Positions 17,907 through 26,471 of a stretch of DNA of 64,000 nucleotides are shown here, in pieces. Numbering within the stretch: position 1 is the first letter of the stretch; each line of letters begins with the position of its first letter. A model generated the notes under the pieces. It was not told the origin of the DNA and searched no databases. It saw nothing but the letters and a program-made list of their open reading frames with translations. This stretch comes from Pseudomonas sp. 7P_10.2_Bac1 (GTDB lineage Bacteria; Pseudomonadota; Gammaproteobacteria; Pseudomonadales; Pseudomonadaceae), in contig NZ_JANLNV010000075.1 of NCBI RefSeq assembly GCF_025465935.1, positions 38,683-102,682 of the forward strand. Direction: 5' to 3'. Position numbers and translations under genes: made by a program.

Positions 17907-19589
17907 ATGAGAACCTATATCCCTCTGTTGTTATTGGCCTTGACCCCTTATGTCAGTGCCGAGCCTCTACCGCGCTATCTCAACAGCAACGAAACTCTGC
18001 AATCGCTGCCTGCGCCCAACTTGCCGGTGGATGCCTATCGACCCTCAACCCCGGCGCTGCAACTGCCCAAACCGGGGGCAGCACAGCCCCAGCCTCTATT
18101 GATGAGCACCCGGTTGACCATCCGCAAATTGCAGGTTGAAGGCGGCACGGTGTACCCGTTGCAAACATTGGGCGCGGCGTACCAACCGTTGCTGGGGCGT
18201 GAAATCACCCTCAGTGAGTTGATTGAAGCGACGCGAAAAATCACTCAGCGCTACCAGGCCGATGGCTACTTGTTGTCGTATGCCTTTTTGCCCCCGCAGA
18301 AGTTCGATCAAGGCCTGGTGCGTGTGGTGCTGGTTGAAGGGTATATCCGTGATTATCACGTCGACGGTGATGTCGGACGGGTCAAAGGGTTTATTGATGA
18401 GCTGGTCGACAAACTCAAAGGCGAGCGCCCGTTGACCCGTAAAACCTTTGACCGCTATGCCACCTTGATGAGCCGGATTCCGGGTGTGACATTGCAGGCG
18501 CAAGTACCGCCTCCGGGCACCACCGATGGTGCGGCAACCATGCACATAACGGCCAGCCGCAAACCGTTCACCACCAGCATGAGCCTCGTTGAAAGCAGTC
18601 GCGACAGCACTCAGGCGTTGCTCGGCGTGAGCAGCAACTCGCAAACCGCTATGGCCGAACAACTGACCTTGAGCGGGTTGTTCCCGCCGGGTCATGACAA
18701 GGAACACTACTACCGTCTTGATTACAGCCAGTACCTGAATGCCGAAGGCACGCAGTTGAGCCTGTATGGCACGCGGTATCGCAGTGACCCGGCTACCCGC
18801 ATTGCCACCAGTGATGGATTCGTACTCAAACCGCACCGCGAGAATGACCGCTTTTCAATCGGCATCAGCCACCCGCTGATCGTTGCTCCTGACCAATGGC
18901 TGAGTCTTGCAGCGCGTTTGTACGGAGTGAACGACAAGACCGATTACGAGATCGTCGGTTACGCACCGACTATCAGCGAAAAAACCAATGTGCGTGCTCT
19001 GGCGTTTGAGGGGGACTGGCGCAAGTCCGATGCCCAGCAATTGCGTATTGTCAGTGCAGGTGTATATCAGGGCATTAATGGGCTGGGTGCCAAGACTGAA
19101 AGTAACTTGACGGGCAACCACTATGATCTCGACTTCTTTCGTTTGCGTTTGTCCGGAGTGCAAAGCAATACATTTTTCGATAATTGGCAAGGCGTGATGT
19201 CGGCTGCGGTGTATTGGAGTGACGATACTTTGGCAGACAGTGAGCGTGCCGTATTCGGGGGTCAAAATTTTGGCCGTGGTTATCCCGATGATCAAGCGTC
19301 CGGTGATAAAGGCTGGGGGGTAGCGTACGAACTCAACTACAGTTTCAATCGCGAAGGTGAGTGGGTGAAACTGTTGCAGCCTTATGCCGTATTGGACAGG
19401 GCGAAAACCTGGTTTAACGAACTTCCGCTCAAAGGCTCTGATATGTCCTCGGCAGCATTGGGAGTGCGTTTTGGCGATAAGCGTTATTACAATATGTCAC
19501 TGGAAGTGGCCAAGCCTATGTCAGATATGGCGCTGGATAGTTTTAACCGGCGACTGCGTTATAGCTTGAGCTTTAGTTATCAGTTGTAG
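17907..19589 (+). CDS. ShlB/FhaC/HecB-family two-partner secretion transporter (TpsB)
   Basis: A 560-residue outer-membrane transporter of type Vb secretion. The signal peptide (MRTYIPLLLLALTPYVSA) is followed by a proline-rich linker, two POTRA-like domains (about 70-210; for example LTIRKLQVEGG and VRVVLVEGYI), then a 16-strand barrel. The conserved L6 loop signature FGRGYPDD has Arg457-Gly458-Tyr459, needed for transport in FhaC. Length matches the family. The ATG at 17907 has GGAG seven bases upstream. An in-frame extension from 17775 would precede the signal peptide and is rejected. No TpsA with a hemagglutinin-type TPS domain lies beside it. The nearest candidate partner is the repeat lipoprotein upstream. 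The flanking Tad locus is divergent in character, so co-regulation is possible but unseen. Confidence 0.92.
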   Translation: MRTYIPLLLLALTPYVSAEPLPRYLNSNETLQSLPAPNLPVDAYRPSTPALQLPKPGAAQPQPLLMSTRLTIRKLQVEGGTVYPLQTLGAAYQPLLGREITLSELIEATRKITQRYQADGYLLSYAFLPPQKFDQGLVRVVLVEGYIRDYHVDGDVGRVKGFIDELVDKLKGERPLTRKTFDRYATLMSRIPGVTLQAQVPPPGTTDGAATMHITASRKPFTTSMSLVESSRDSTQALLGVSSNSQTAMAEQLTLSGLFPPGHDKEHYYRLDYSQYLNAEGTQLSLYGTRYRSDPATRIATSDGFVLKPHRENDRFSIGISHPLIVAPDQWLSLAARLYGVNDKTDYEIVGYAPTISEKTNVRALAFEGDWRKSDAQQLRIVSAGVYQGINGLGAKTESNLTGNHYDLDFFRLRLSGVQSNTFFDNWQGVMSAAVYWSDDTLADSERAVFGGQNFGRGYPDDQASGDKGWGVAYELNYSFNREGEWVKLLQPYAVLDRAKTWFNELPLKGSDMSSAALGVRFGDKRYYNMSLEVAKPMSDMALDSFNRRLRYSLSFSYQL

Positions 19590-19596
19590 AATGAAT

Positions 19597-19651
19597 GTGT
19601 CTTGCGGTCTTTAAATAATTAAAAGACCGCGAGGCAAGCTCGCTCCTACAG
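19597..19651. repeat. REP palindrome, family A
   Basis: CTTGCGGTCTTT and AAAGACCGCGAGGCAAG pair around a short A+T loop, with the GCTCGCTCCTACAG tail typical of family A. It starts 8 bp after the TpsB stop and lies between the convergent TpsB and receiver genes. The left arm is degenerate compared with other copies. Confidence 0.8.
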
Positions 19652-19657
19652 TCGGGG

Positions 19658-20068
19658 TTATGGGCGGACGGAGTAGAGTTTGGGGGCGGGGAATAAGTAA
19701 TTAAGGGTGTGGATCAAACGATCGTGATAGATGGGTTTACGAAACAAGTCCAGGACTTGCAGACGCAATAAGTCACTGACATTGTCCATGTCGGCATGGC
19801 CGGAAATAACGATGACAGGTAGGTGCTGTCGGGAGGTGTGGTTTCGCAGGCGTTGAATCAACGCGATGCCACTTTCTTCGGGCATGCGCAAGTCAGTGAT
19901 AACCAGTGCGATGTCTGGGTGAGCGGTCAACTGTTGAAGGGCGAGTGAGACTGAGGTTGCCGTAAAGCAACAAAAGCCCTCGCCCTCCAGCAGTTCTGCC
20001 AGCTCCAGCAGAGCGTCCTCTTCGTCGTCTACCAAGAGAAGCTGTTGGCGTTTAGATCGGCTGTTCAT
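19658..20068 (-). CDS. Stand-alone response-regulator receiver protein
   Basis: A 136-residue CheY-like receiver with no output domain. It has the acidic pocket LLLVDDEED (about 11-19), the phospho-acceptor Asp in VITDLRMPEESG (about residue 58), the switch region VIVISGHAD and the lysine in LFRKPI. It lies 4 bases downstream of the proximal flp gene (TAACCCCATG), on the same strand, so it should be translated with the pilins. I chose the ATG at 20068 for this coupling and because the receiver fold begins right after it. The sequence DLRMP...GHAD...KPI resembles the receiver of PprB. It may accept phosphate from PprA or act as a sink for it. That is inference. I know of no named homologue at this position. 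Confidence 0.85.
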   Translation of the reverse strand: MNSRSKRQQLLLVDDEEDALLELAELLEGEGFCCFTATSVSLALQQLTAHPDIALVITDLRMPEESGIALIQRLRNHTSRQHLPVIVISGHADMDNVSDLLRLQVLDLFRKPIYHDRLIHTLNYLFPAPKLYSVRP

Positions 20069-20072
20069 GGGG

Positions 20073-20294
20073 TTAAGCAGGTTTGGTAACAGCATCTTTA
20101 ATGGTCGTAAACATGTCATTGATTGAGCCAGATATTGGGGTGACGAAGGCTGCTAAAACGATAGCGACCATCGCTGCAATAATGGCGTATTCAATACCCG
20201 AAGCACCCTCTGTACGTTGCCAAAACAACTTGGCTTGACGTGTCAGAAACACGTTGGCCGGAACATACAATTTCAGAGCGGTTGTTGAAAGCAT
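20073..20294 (-). CDS. flp: Flp family type IVb pilin (proximal to the receiver gene)
   Basis: A 73-residue prepilin. A long leader (about 34 residues, MLSTTALKLYVP...) ends at a Flp-type cleavage site: GASG followed by IEYAIIAAM, with the conserved Glu-Tyr pair just after the cut. A single hydrophobic helix follows (about 36-56), then a short tail ending in TKPA. FppA in this window is the expected processing enzyme. AAGGAG lies 8 bases before the ATG at 20294. It is the second of two tandem flp genes that share the same mature helix, and it is followed at once by the receiver gene. Confidence 0.93.
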   Translation of the reverse strand: MLSTTALKLYVPANVFLTRQAKLFWQRTEGASGIEYAIIAAMVAIVLAAFVTPISGSINDMFTTIKDAVTKPA

Positions 20295-20355
20295 CTGATC
20301 TCTCCTTGAACGCCGCACGTATAGCCGCTTGTCCATGTTTTGAAATAGCCCAATA

Positions 20356-20580
20356 TTAACCGGCTGGTTTGGTCACCGCTGTTTGAATAGTTGTAAACAT
20401 GGCCTTGATCTGAGTGGAAATAGGCGTCACAAAGGCAGCAAGCGCAATCGCAACCATCGCTGCAATAATGGCGTATTCAATACCCGACGCTCCTTCAGTG
20501 CGCTTTGCAAATTGCTTGACATGGTGCGCCACGAAGAGTTGGGTCGGAACATAGACTTTCAGAACGGTATTGGTAAACAT
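20356..20580 (-). CDS. flp: Flp family type IVb pilin (promoter-proximal copy)
   Basis: A 74-residue prepilin, first gene of the reverse flp operon. It has the same design as its neighbour: leader MFTNTVLKVYVP..., cleavage context GASG-IEYAIIAAM, hydrophobic helix to about residue 55, tail TKPAG. AGGAG lies about 7 bases before the ATG at 20580. The two copies are nearly identical around the cleavage site at both DNA and protein level and differ in leader and tail, indicating a tandem duplication. Either or both could be the major pilin. Confidence 0.93.
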   Translation of the reverse strand: MFTNTVLKVYVPTQLFVAHHVKQFAKRTEGASGIEYAIIAAMVAIALAAFVTPISTQIKAMFTTIQTAVTKPAG

Positions 20581-20913
20581 CTGATTTCTCCTGGGTGCAC
20601 CAAAGAGGGCACTTCGCAGCAAAGGAACGACGTAATTACTAATTGCCATCACAGCATCGGCAAGAAAAGCGTATCCATCAACTGTTAAAAAGCACTAATG
20701 CAAAAGTATTAATCCTAAAGTGTCACTGTGAAAGTTTCGGAAAAACAAGGTGTTCGGCGGCACTTTAATTTTTTTGAGTAGCCTAATGGCGTTTTGCTTT
20801 GTGTGCGCTACTTTCAAATAGCGAAATGGTCGCAACAATAATGCCTGTCATAGCGATCGATGTGTGAATGGATTTCCTGATGTGCAGTACTGAGTGGCAA
20901 AGGGAGTGTGTTA
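20581..20913. promoter_or_regulatory. Divergent flp / rcpC intergenic control region
   Basis: A 333-bp gap between the flp operon (reverse) and the rcpC-tad operon (forward). It is A+T-rich compared with the flanks, particularly 20690-20830, and must hold both promoters. In P. aeruginosa the flp and rcpC-tad promoters are activated by PprB. I cannot point to a PprB site from sequence alone. No gene is seen in it. Confidence 0.6.
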
Positions 20914-21855
20914 ATGAATAACCGACGCAGTTTGATCCTGGCCGCGCTCTTGTTTATTGGTGCCATTGCCGCAGGTTTTTGGGGATTGGTTTTGACACGC
21001 CAGCAGCCGGTTGCGCAGGTACCGGCAACTCAGGTCGTTGAGCAGAGCGTGGCCACGGTTGAAGACCAGACGCGTCAGCCCGTGGTCGTGTTAGTGCGTG
21101 ATATCGCCCCTCATGTGGCCTTGACGGCCGACGATGTGACCCTTGAGAAATTGCGCACGGCGCCCGCAGGCAGTTTTGCCTCGATTGATCAGGTGCTTGG
21201 CCGTACCCCGTGGCGCAGCCTGAGTGCTGGCACTTGGCTGAATGAACAAAGCTTTGAAGTCGGAGGGCCGCTGGCGCGGATGATTCGCCCGGATGAGCGC
21301 GCACTGGCGGTGGCCATTGATGAAGTGATCGGCGCCAGCGGGCAGTTGTCCCCCGATGATTATGTAGATGTGTTGTTGTCTCTGCGCGAGGACCCCTCCA
21401 ACCCACAACAGTCGGCGCAAGTCGTAGTGCCGGCCGTTCGGGTCTTGAGCGTGGGGGATGAGTTGGGGCAGACCAGTGATGGTCAGTCAACCAAGGCATC
21501 GCTGAGTGCTGACGAGGCACTCAAACAAGTGCAGCGCCGTGCCACTGCACGCTCGGCGGTGCTGGCAGTTCCCGCGCCGCTGCTTAGTCAGCTGATGCTC
21601 GCGGCCCAGGCAGGCACCTTGCGTCTGGCTGTGCGCAGCGCTCAGGAAAATCGCTTGAGCAAATACTGGGCCGGTGAGCAGGACGTCCCAGACAAGCTTG
21701 AGAACGCCAGACGCGAGCTTTATCAGTTCAACCAATTGGCCTTAACCGGCTCGGCAAAAGCCGCACCGGTGGCGAACCCTGGCGGCGGTGCCCCTCGAGC
21801 GCGGGGCATCGAAATTATTCGCGGCAATCAAACGGCTCAACAGCCTGCTCAATAA
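20914..21855 (+). CDS. rcpC: Flp pilus assembly protein RcpC/CpaB
   Basis: A 313-residue periplasmic pilus-assembly protein that works with the RcpA secretin. One N-terminal membrane anchor (about 6-26) is followed by an SAF domain (about 55-125; VVLVRDIAPHVALTADDVTLEKL is split by a turn at PH) and an RcpC/CpaB C-terminal region with VRVLSVGDE. The ATG at 20914 has AGGGAG seven bases upstream. An in-frame GTG at 20908 lies too close to that site. It is the first gene of the forward tad operon, with rcpA 26 bp downstream. Confidence 0.93.
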   Translation: MNNRRSLILAALLFIGAIAAGFWGLVLTRQQPVAQVPATQVVEQSVATVEDQTRQPVVVLVRDIAPHVALTADDVTLEKLRTAPAGSFASIDQVLGRTPWRSLSAGTWLNEQSFEVGGPLARMIRPDERALAVAIDEVIGASGQLSPDDYVDVLLSLREDPSNPQQSAQVVVPAVRVLSVGDELGQTSDGQSTKASLSADEALKQVQRRATARSAVLAVPAPLLSQLMLAAQAGTLRLAVRSAQENRLSKYWAGEQDVPDKLENARRELYQFNQLALTGSAKAAPVANPGGGAPRARGIEIIRGNQTAQQPAQ

Positions 21856-21881
21856 AAAGCCTGATCTGCAAGGAAGACCCT

Positions 21882-23108
21882 ATGAGCCATCGTTGCGTAG
21901 CGCTGTACAAACGAGTTGTCTGGACTCTGGTTCTAAGCAGCTTGCCTTTTGAAATAGCTCTGGCCGCGTCCTCAAATTGCTCAGCGCTTGGGCAATTGCC
22001 TGCGGTGCTGGAAGTAGGTCAAGGCAGCCAGCAAGCAATGGATTCACCGGTCGCCATCACGCGCATTGCTGTGGGCGATCCGAGCATCGCCGATGTGCAG
22101 GCCAACGGCAACAATGCTTTTTTACTGACCGGTGTCGCACCGGGCACCACCAGCCTGATGGTCTGGACCTCCTGCTCCAAAACACCCCGCCAGAGCATGG
22201 TGTTCGTCAAGGGCAAGGCCACCCAGAGCTTTACCAGCGCCTCAGTGTCCCCCTCAGACGACCCGGCCTTGCTCAGCCAGGTGCAAACCGATATTCGCTT
22301 TGTCGAAGTCAGCCGGACCAAGTTGCAGGAAGCCAGCACGTCGATTTTTGGGCAAGGCAGCAACTATCTGTTTGGCTCACCTAACTCATTCATTACCAGC
22401 GCTGAAAACATCATCACAGGCGGCCCGCTCGCCAACAGCAAAAACTTCAATATCGGCTTCGGCGGTGGCCGGGTTCGGGCCATGATCAATGCACTGGAGG
22501 GCAGTGGTTTTGCTTACACTCTGGCGCGGCCGAGCCTGGTGTCATTGAGCGGGCAAAGTGCGACCTTTCTGGCGGGGGGCGAAGTGCCTATCCCTGTGCC
22601 GAGCAGCGGCAGCGATAACGTGTCAATCGAGTACAAGGAGTTTGGTATTCGCTTGACGTTGACTCCGACCGTGGTGGGCAACAACCGCATCCTGCTCAAG
22701 GTCGCACCGGAAGTCAGCGAGCTGGATTACACCAACGCGGTGAACATCGCCGGCACATTGGTGCCGGGGCTTAACGTGCGCCGTACCGACACCAGCATCT
22801 CGCTGGCCGATGGCGAAAGCTTTGTGATCAGCGGCTTGATCAGTACTCGAAACACCTCGCAGGTAAACAAATTCCCGGGTCTGGGTGATGTGCCGATTCT
22901 GGGGGCTTTTTTTCGTGACTCCAACATCAGCCGCGAAGAGAAAGAACTGCTGATGATCGTGACCCCGCACCTGGTTCAACCCTTGGCTGCCAATGCTCCT
23001 CTGCCAAGCATGCCTGGCGAAAAGCTGCGTAATTACGACCCCAACTGGTATCGCTTGTATTTCCTTGAGAACGGCAATTTCAATCGCCGTAGCGGGTTAT
23101 CCCAATGA
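21882..23108 (+). CDS. rcpA: Flp pilus secretin RcpA/CpaC
   Basis: A 408-residue outer-membrane secretin that forms the pilus exit channel. A signal peptide (to about residue 28, ending ALAAS) precedes a secretin N-terminal short domain of the CpaC type (about 40-110, with ITRIAVGDPSIADVQ and GTTSLMVW). The secretin core (about 230-385) has LLMIVTPHLVQP near the end. AAGGAAG precedes the ATG. The stop overlaps the tadZ start as ATGA. Confidence 0.94.
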   Translation: MSHRCVALYKRVVWTLVLSSLPFEIALAASSNCSALGQLPAVLEVGQGSQQAMDSPVAITRIAVGDPSIADVQANGNNAFLLTGVAPGTTSLMVWTSCSKTPRQSMVFVKGKATQSFTSASVSPSDDPALLSQVQTDIRFVEVSRTKLQEASTSIFGQGSNYLFGSPNSFITSAENIITGGPLANSKNFNIGFGGGRVRAMINALEGSGFAYTLARPSLVSLSGQSATFLAGGEVPIPVPSSGSDNVSIEYKEFGIRLTLTPTVVGNNRILLKVAPEVSELDYTNAVNIAGTLVPGLNVRRTDTSISLADGESFVISGLISTRNTSQVNKFPGLGDVPILGAFFRDSNISREEKELLMIVTPHLVQPLAANAPLPSMPGEKLRNYDPNWYRLYFLENGNFNRRSGLSQ

Positions 23109-24304
23109 GCCAGAGCCTGAGCCAGACGTTTCTCGCGCTGACGCGCAATGACACTGACCTTGAATGGCTGCAAGGGGCGCTGGCCCCGTTGGGGCAGGTG
23201 GTGGGCGCAGGTGGCAGTACGCTGGATGAGCTGCTGGCGCTGATCGATGTGACTTTCGCCGGGCTGATTTTTGTCGGCCTGGACCGCGATAAAGTTGTGT
23301 CTCAGTGTGCGTTGATCGAAGGAGCACTAGAAGCCAAACCCATGCTTGCCATTGTCGCGATGGGTGATGGCATGGATAACCAGTTGGTGCTCAATGCCAT
23401 GCGCGCCGGCGCGCGAGATTTTGTGGCTTATGGCTCGCGCTCCAGTGAAGTGGCCGGGCTGGTACGTCGGCTAAGCAAACGTCTGCCCCCCGTGTCGCCG
23501 AATACCGATCTGGGCGGCCTCAGCGTGTTGTTCAGCGCGCAATGCAATGCCGATGGTGCGCTGCTTGCAAGCCACTTGGCGCTGGTGGTGCAAAAGAGCG
23601 GGCAAAAAACCTTGTTTCTGGATTTGGGTATCCCCCGTGGCGACGGCCTGGCGCTGTTGGGCCTTGAAGGTTCATTCTTTTTTGGCGATGCGCTGCGTCA
23701 TCTGCGGCGCCTGGACAGCACCTTGATCGATAGTGCGTTCACCAAAACCCAAAACGGCTTGCGGGTGCTGGCGCACAGCAACACCGATGAGCCTTTGGAG
23801 CAAACCAGCGCCGCTGAGTTGTACATGTTGCTCAGCGCCTTGCGTCACCACTTCCAGCACATTGTGGTGAACCTTACGGGCCAGCCGGATGGTGAGGCGC
23901 TGCGAACGTTTGTGACCCATTGCGACAAGTTGCTCTGGTACGTCGATCAGAACGTGCTTGATTGCCGCCGCAATCTGGATGTGCTCAATCTTTGGCGCAA
24001 CAAAGGCATGAAGTTCGAGCATACGGGCTTGGTGATCGACCGCTACTTGCGGGGGATTGCGCCGGATGTCGATGCGTTGACCAAGAGCTTTGATTTACCG
24101 GTATTGATCTCGTTGCCGCTGAGCGCCGAGTTACGCCTCAATGCGAAAAATCAGGCTGTCACTCTCTTTGAATTGGGACCGCGTGAGGCCTTGAGCCAAG
24201 GCTTGAAAAAAATCGGTGAGCAATTGCCCAAGCGCTCTGTGGCTTCGGGCAAATCGTCCTCCATTGCTGACAAGTGGCTAAACCGCATGTGGGGGGCAAA
24301 ATGA
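23105..24304 (+). CDS. tadZ: TadZ/CpaE-like pilus localisation protein with degenerate P-loop
   Basis: A 399-residue cytoplasmic protein. The N-terminal 125 residues resemble an atypical receiver. The rest has the ParA/MinD-like fold (FLDLGIPRGDGLALLGLEG, HIVVNLTGQPDG, VVIDRYLRG-like segments). Where a deviant Walker A (KGGVGTTT type) is expected, the sequence reads FSAQCNADGALLASH, with no lysine or Gly-Lys-Thr. ATP binding may be lost or altered; some TadZ proteins are known to lack a standard Walker box. TadZ places the Tad machine at the pole in other bacteria. The start overlaps rcpA and the end overlaps tadA, both as ATGA. Confidence 0.9.
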   Translation: MSQSLSQTFLALTRNDTDLEWLQGALAPLGQVVGAGGSTLDELLALIDVTFAGLIFVGLDRDKVVSQCALIEGALEAKPMLAIVAMGDGMDNQLVLNAMRAGARDFVAYGSRSSEVAGLVRRLSKRLPPVSPNTDLGGLSVLFSAQCNADGALLASHLALVVQKSGQKTLFLDLGIPRGDGLALLGLEGSFFFGDALRHLRRLDSTLIDSAFTKTQNGLRVLAHSNTDEPLEQTSAAELYMLLSALRHHFQHIVVNLTGQPDGEALRTFVTHCDKLLWYVDQNVLDCRRNLDVLNLWRNKGMKFEHTGLVIDRYLRGIAPDVDALTKSFDLPVLISLPLSAELRLNAKNQAVTLFELGPREALSQGLKKIGEQLPKRSVASGKSSSIADKWLNRMWGAK

Positions 24305-25575
24305 CCAAGGAGCAGTTGTTCGGTTCTGGGCTTCATAAAGACGGGCGAGCGGATCACGACGGCCTGAAACTGGTGTTGCACCGTTACATCATCGACGCCA
24401 TCGAGGAGAGCGGCAAAAACCTGCTGGAAGACTCGCGGCATGTCTTGTCGCAGTTTGTCACTGACCGCGTGGCCGAATACGTATCGCGTTTGCACCTGGC
24501 CATTTCACGCTACGAAATGGAGCGTCTGGCGGAGGAAATCGTTGATGAGCTGACAGGGTACGGGCCGCTGGAAGTGTTGTTGCGCGACAGCTCTGTCACC
24601 GAGATTCTGGTCAACGGGCCGCACCACGTGTTTGTTGAGCGCGACGGTCTTTTGAGCCACAGCGATTTGCGTTTTATCGATGATCATCATGTCGAGCGCG
24701 TGATGCAGCGCATTTTGGCACCGCTCGGTCGGCGCCTTGATGAGTCTTCACCGATGGTCGATGCGCGTCTGCCGGACGGCAGCCGGGTGAACGCGATCAT
24801 CCCGCCCATTGCGTTGGACGGCCCCTGTCTATCGATTCGGAAGTTTCGCAAAGACATGCTCAATAGCAGCGACCTGGTGACGATGCAGACCATTGACCAG
24901 TCGATCTATGAGTTTTTTCAGGAGTCGGTTGGCAAGCGCTGCAATATTTTGATCAGCGGTGGCACCGGGACTGGCAAAACTACGTTGCTGAACATCCTTA
25001 GCCAATTGATCAGCCCGCACGAGCGCTTGGTGACCATTGAAGACGTGGCCGAATTACAACTGGGGCATCCCCATGTGGTGCGCCTTGAAACCCGCCCGCC
25101 GAATTCTGAAGGGCATGGTGAAGTCAAATCCAGCGACTTGATCCGTAACGCCCTGCGGATGCGCCCGGACCGCATCATCCTCGGCGAAATTCGAGGCGTT
25201 GAAGTGCTCGATGTACTGACGGCGATGAACACCGGTCACGATGGTTCGATGAGCACGGTGCATGCCAACACCGCACAAGACGCTCTGTTGCGCCTTGAAA
25301 CACTGGTGGGTTTGACGGGAAGGACGGTGGCGGAAAAGACCCTGCGCCAAATGATCTGTGCCGCCCTCGACGTAATTATCCAGCTGACCCGCATGTCTGA
25401 CGGTCGTCGCTGTGTCAGTGAAGTGCTGGAGGTGGTGGGTGTGCGTGACGATGTATACGTCACCAATACTTTGTTCCGGCTGGACAAACGCACCGGTTTT
25501 GGTTTTGTGCGTGAAGCACTGAACCCGGCGAGCGACAAGCTGCGTCGCGCCCCGATTCTGAATGCCAACGGCTGA
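24301..25575 (+). CDS. tadA: Tad secretion ATPase TadA/CpaF
   Basis: A 424-residue hexameric ATPase that powers Flp pilus assembly from the inner-membrane face. It has an N-terminal helical domain, the CpaF signature ELTGYGPLEVLL with VTEILVNGP, a Walker A GGTGTGKTT (about 220-228), a Walker B region RPDRIILGEIRG and the histidine box with MSTVHAN. The ATG at 24301 overlaps the tadZ stop; a longer frame from 24274 lies inside tadZ and is rejected. The downstream tadB starts 10 bp after the stop. Confidence 0.96.
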   Translation: MTKEQLFGSGLHKDGRADHDGLKLVLHRYIIDAIEESGKNLLEDSRHVLSQFVTDRVAEYVSRLHLAISRYEMERLAEEIVDELTGYGPLEVLLRDSSVTEILVNGPHHVFVERDGLLSHSDLRFIDDHHVERVMQRILAPLGRRLDESSPMVDARLPDGSRVNAIIPPIALDGPCLSIRKFRKDMLNSSDLVTMQTIDQSIYEFFQESVGKRCNILISGGTGTGKTTLLNILSQLISPHERLVTIEDVAELQLGHPHVVRLETRPPNSEGHGEVKSSDLIRNALRMRPDRIILGEIRGVEVLDVLTAMNTGHDGSMSTVHANTAQDALLRLETLVGLTGRTVAEKTLRQMICAALDVIIQLTRMSDGRRCVSEVLEVVGVRDDVYVTNTLFRLDKRTGFGFVREALNPASDKLRRAPILNANG

Positions 25576-25585
25576 GGCGTAGATC

Positions 25586-26470
25586 ATGATGCCGGCCCTG
25601 ATACTGTTCGCGATCAGCTTGATGATGTTCATGTTGTCGATGAGCCTGGTCTACAGCGCTCTACGTGATCCTGCCACCAGCCGGGTGCTGAGCCGCTTGA
25701 CCGAGGGACGCCCGCAAATGTCGGACAAGGCGCTGGGTGTCGAGTGGCTGGACCGAGCTTTTTTGCAGGCGGGGCTGGGGCGTCCTTCGGAGCGTCTTGG
25801 GTTGTGGCTGCTGATCTGGGCCGGGGGTGTAGCGTTGGCAGCGCTGTTGGGCGGCTGGTTTTTTTTTCTCGTGTTCCTGGTCGCGCCACCGGTATTCGTG
25901 AAGCTATTTGTCAGTTGGCGTTACCAGCGTCGAGTCAAGCGCATGGTTGAGCAATTGCCGCAATTGCTCGATCACTGCGTGCGCAGTCTGAAGGCCGGCC
26001 GCACCCTGGCCGATGCGGTGCTCAATGCCATCGAGGCCTCCCATGACCCGCTCAAAAGCAGCATCGGCCGGGTGGCGCGCAACGTTCAGTTAGGCGTGAG
26101 TTTGGCCGAAGCGGTGCAGGATTTTGCCGAGCTGTACGAGCGTGACGAGTTTCGCATGTTTGCCCTGGGCTTGAAGGTCAACCATCGCTACGGCGGCAAC
26201 GCCAGCGAATTGCTGGAAAACCTCATTGTGTTGATTCGTGAACGTGAGTCAGGGGCGCGCAAGCTTAGGGCGATGACCGGTGAAACGAGGGTCACGGCGT
26301 TGGTGCTGGCGCTTTTGCCGCTGTTGGTGGGTGGGTATTTCATGGTCACCAACCCGACCTTCCTGGTGAATATGTGGCATGACGCAAGTGGCCAACATTT
26401 GTTGATTGCCGCTTTTGCCATGCAGGCCATCGGCTGTTTTGCCTTGTGGCGCATGGTACGGAGTGTATGA
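25586..26470 (+). CDS. tadB: Tad inner-membrane platform protein TadB
   Basis: A 294-residue inner-membrane protein with a T2SSF (GspF-like) domain (about 125-250; QLPQLLDHCVRSLKAGRTLADAV is broken by the Cys). Hydrophobic segments at the N-terminus, about 75-100, 235-255 and 268-290 give a four-helix layout. With TadC it forms the assembly platform under the TadA ATPase. GAGG lies 9 bases before the ATG at 25586; the second ATG at 25589 is also possible. tadC begins 1 bp after the stop. Confidence 0.94.
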   Translation: MMPALILFAISLMMFMLSMSLVYSALRDPATSRVLSRLTEGRPQMSDKALGVEWLDRAFLQAGLGRPSERLGLWLLIWAGGVALAALLGGWFFFLVFLVAPPVFVKLFVSWRYQRRVKRMVEQLPQLLDHCVRSLKAGRTLADAVLNAIEASHDPLKSSIGRVARNVQLGVSLAEAVQDFAELYERDEFRMFALGLKVNHRYGGNASELLENLIVLIRERESGARKLRAMTGETRVTALVLALLPLLVGGYFMVTNPTFLVNMWHDASGQHLLIAAFAMQAIGCFALWRMVRSV

Positions 26471-26471
26471 C

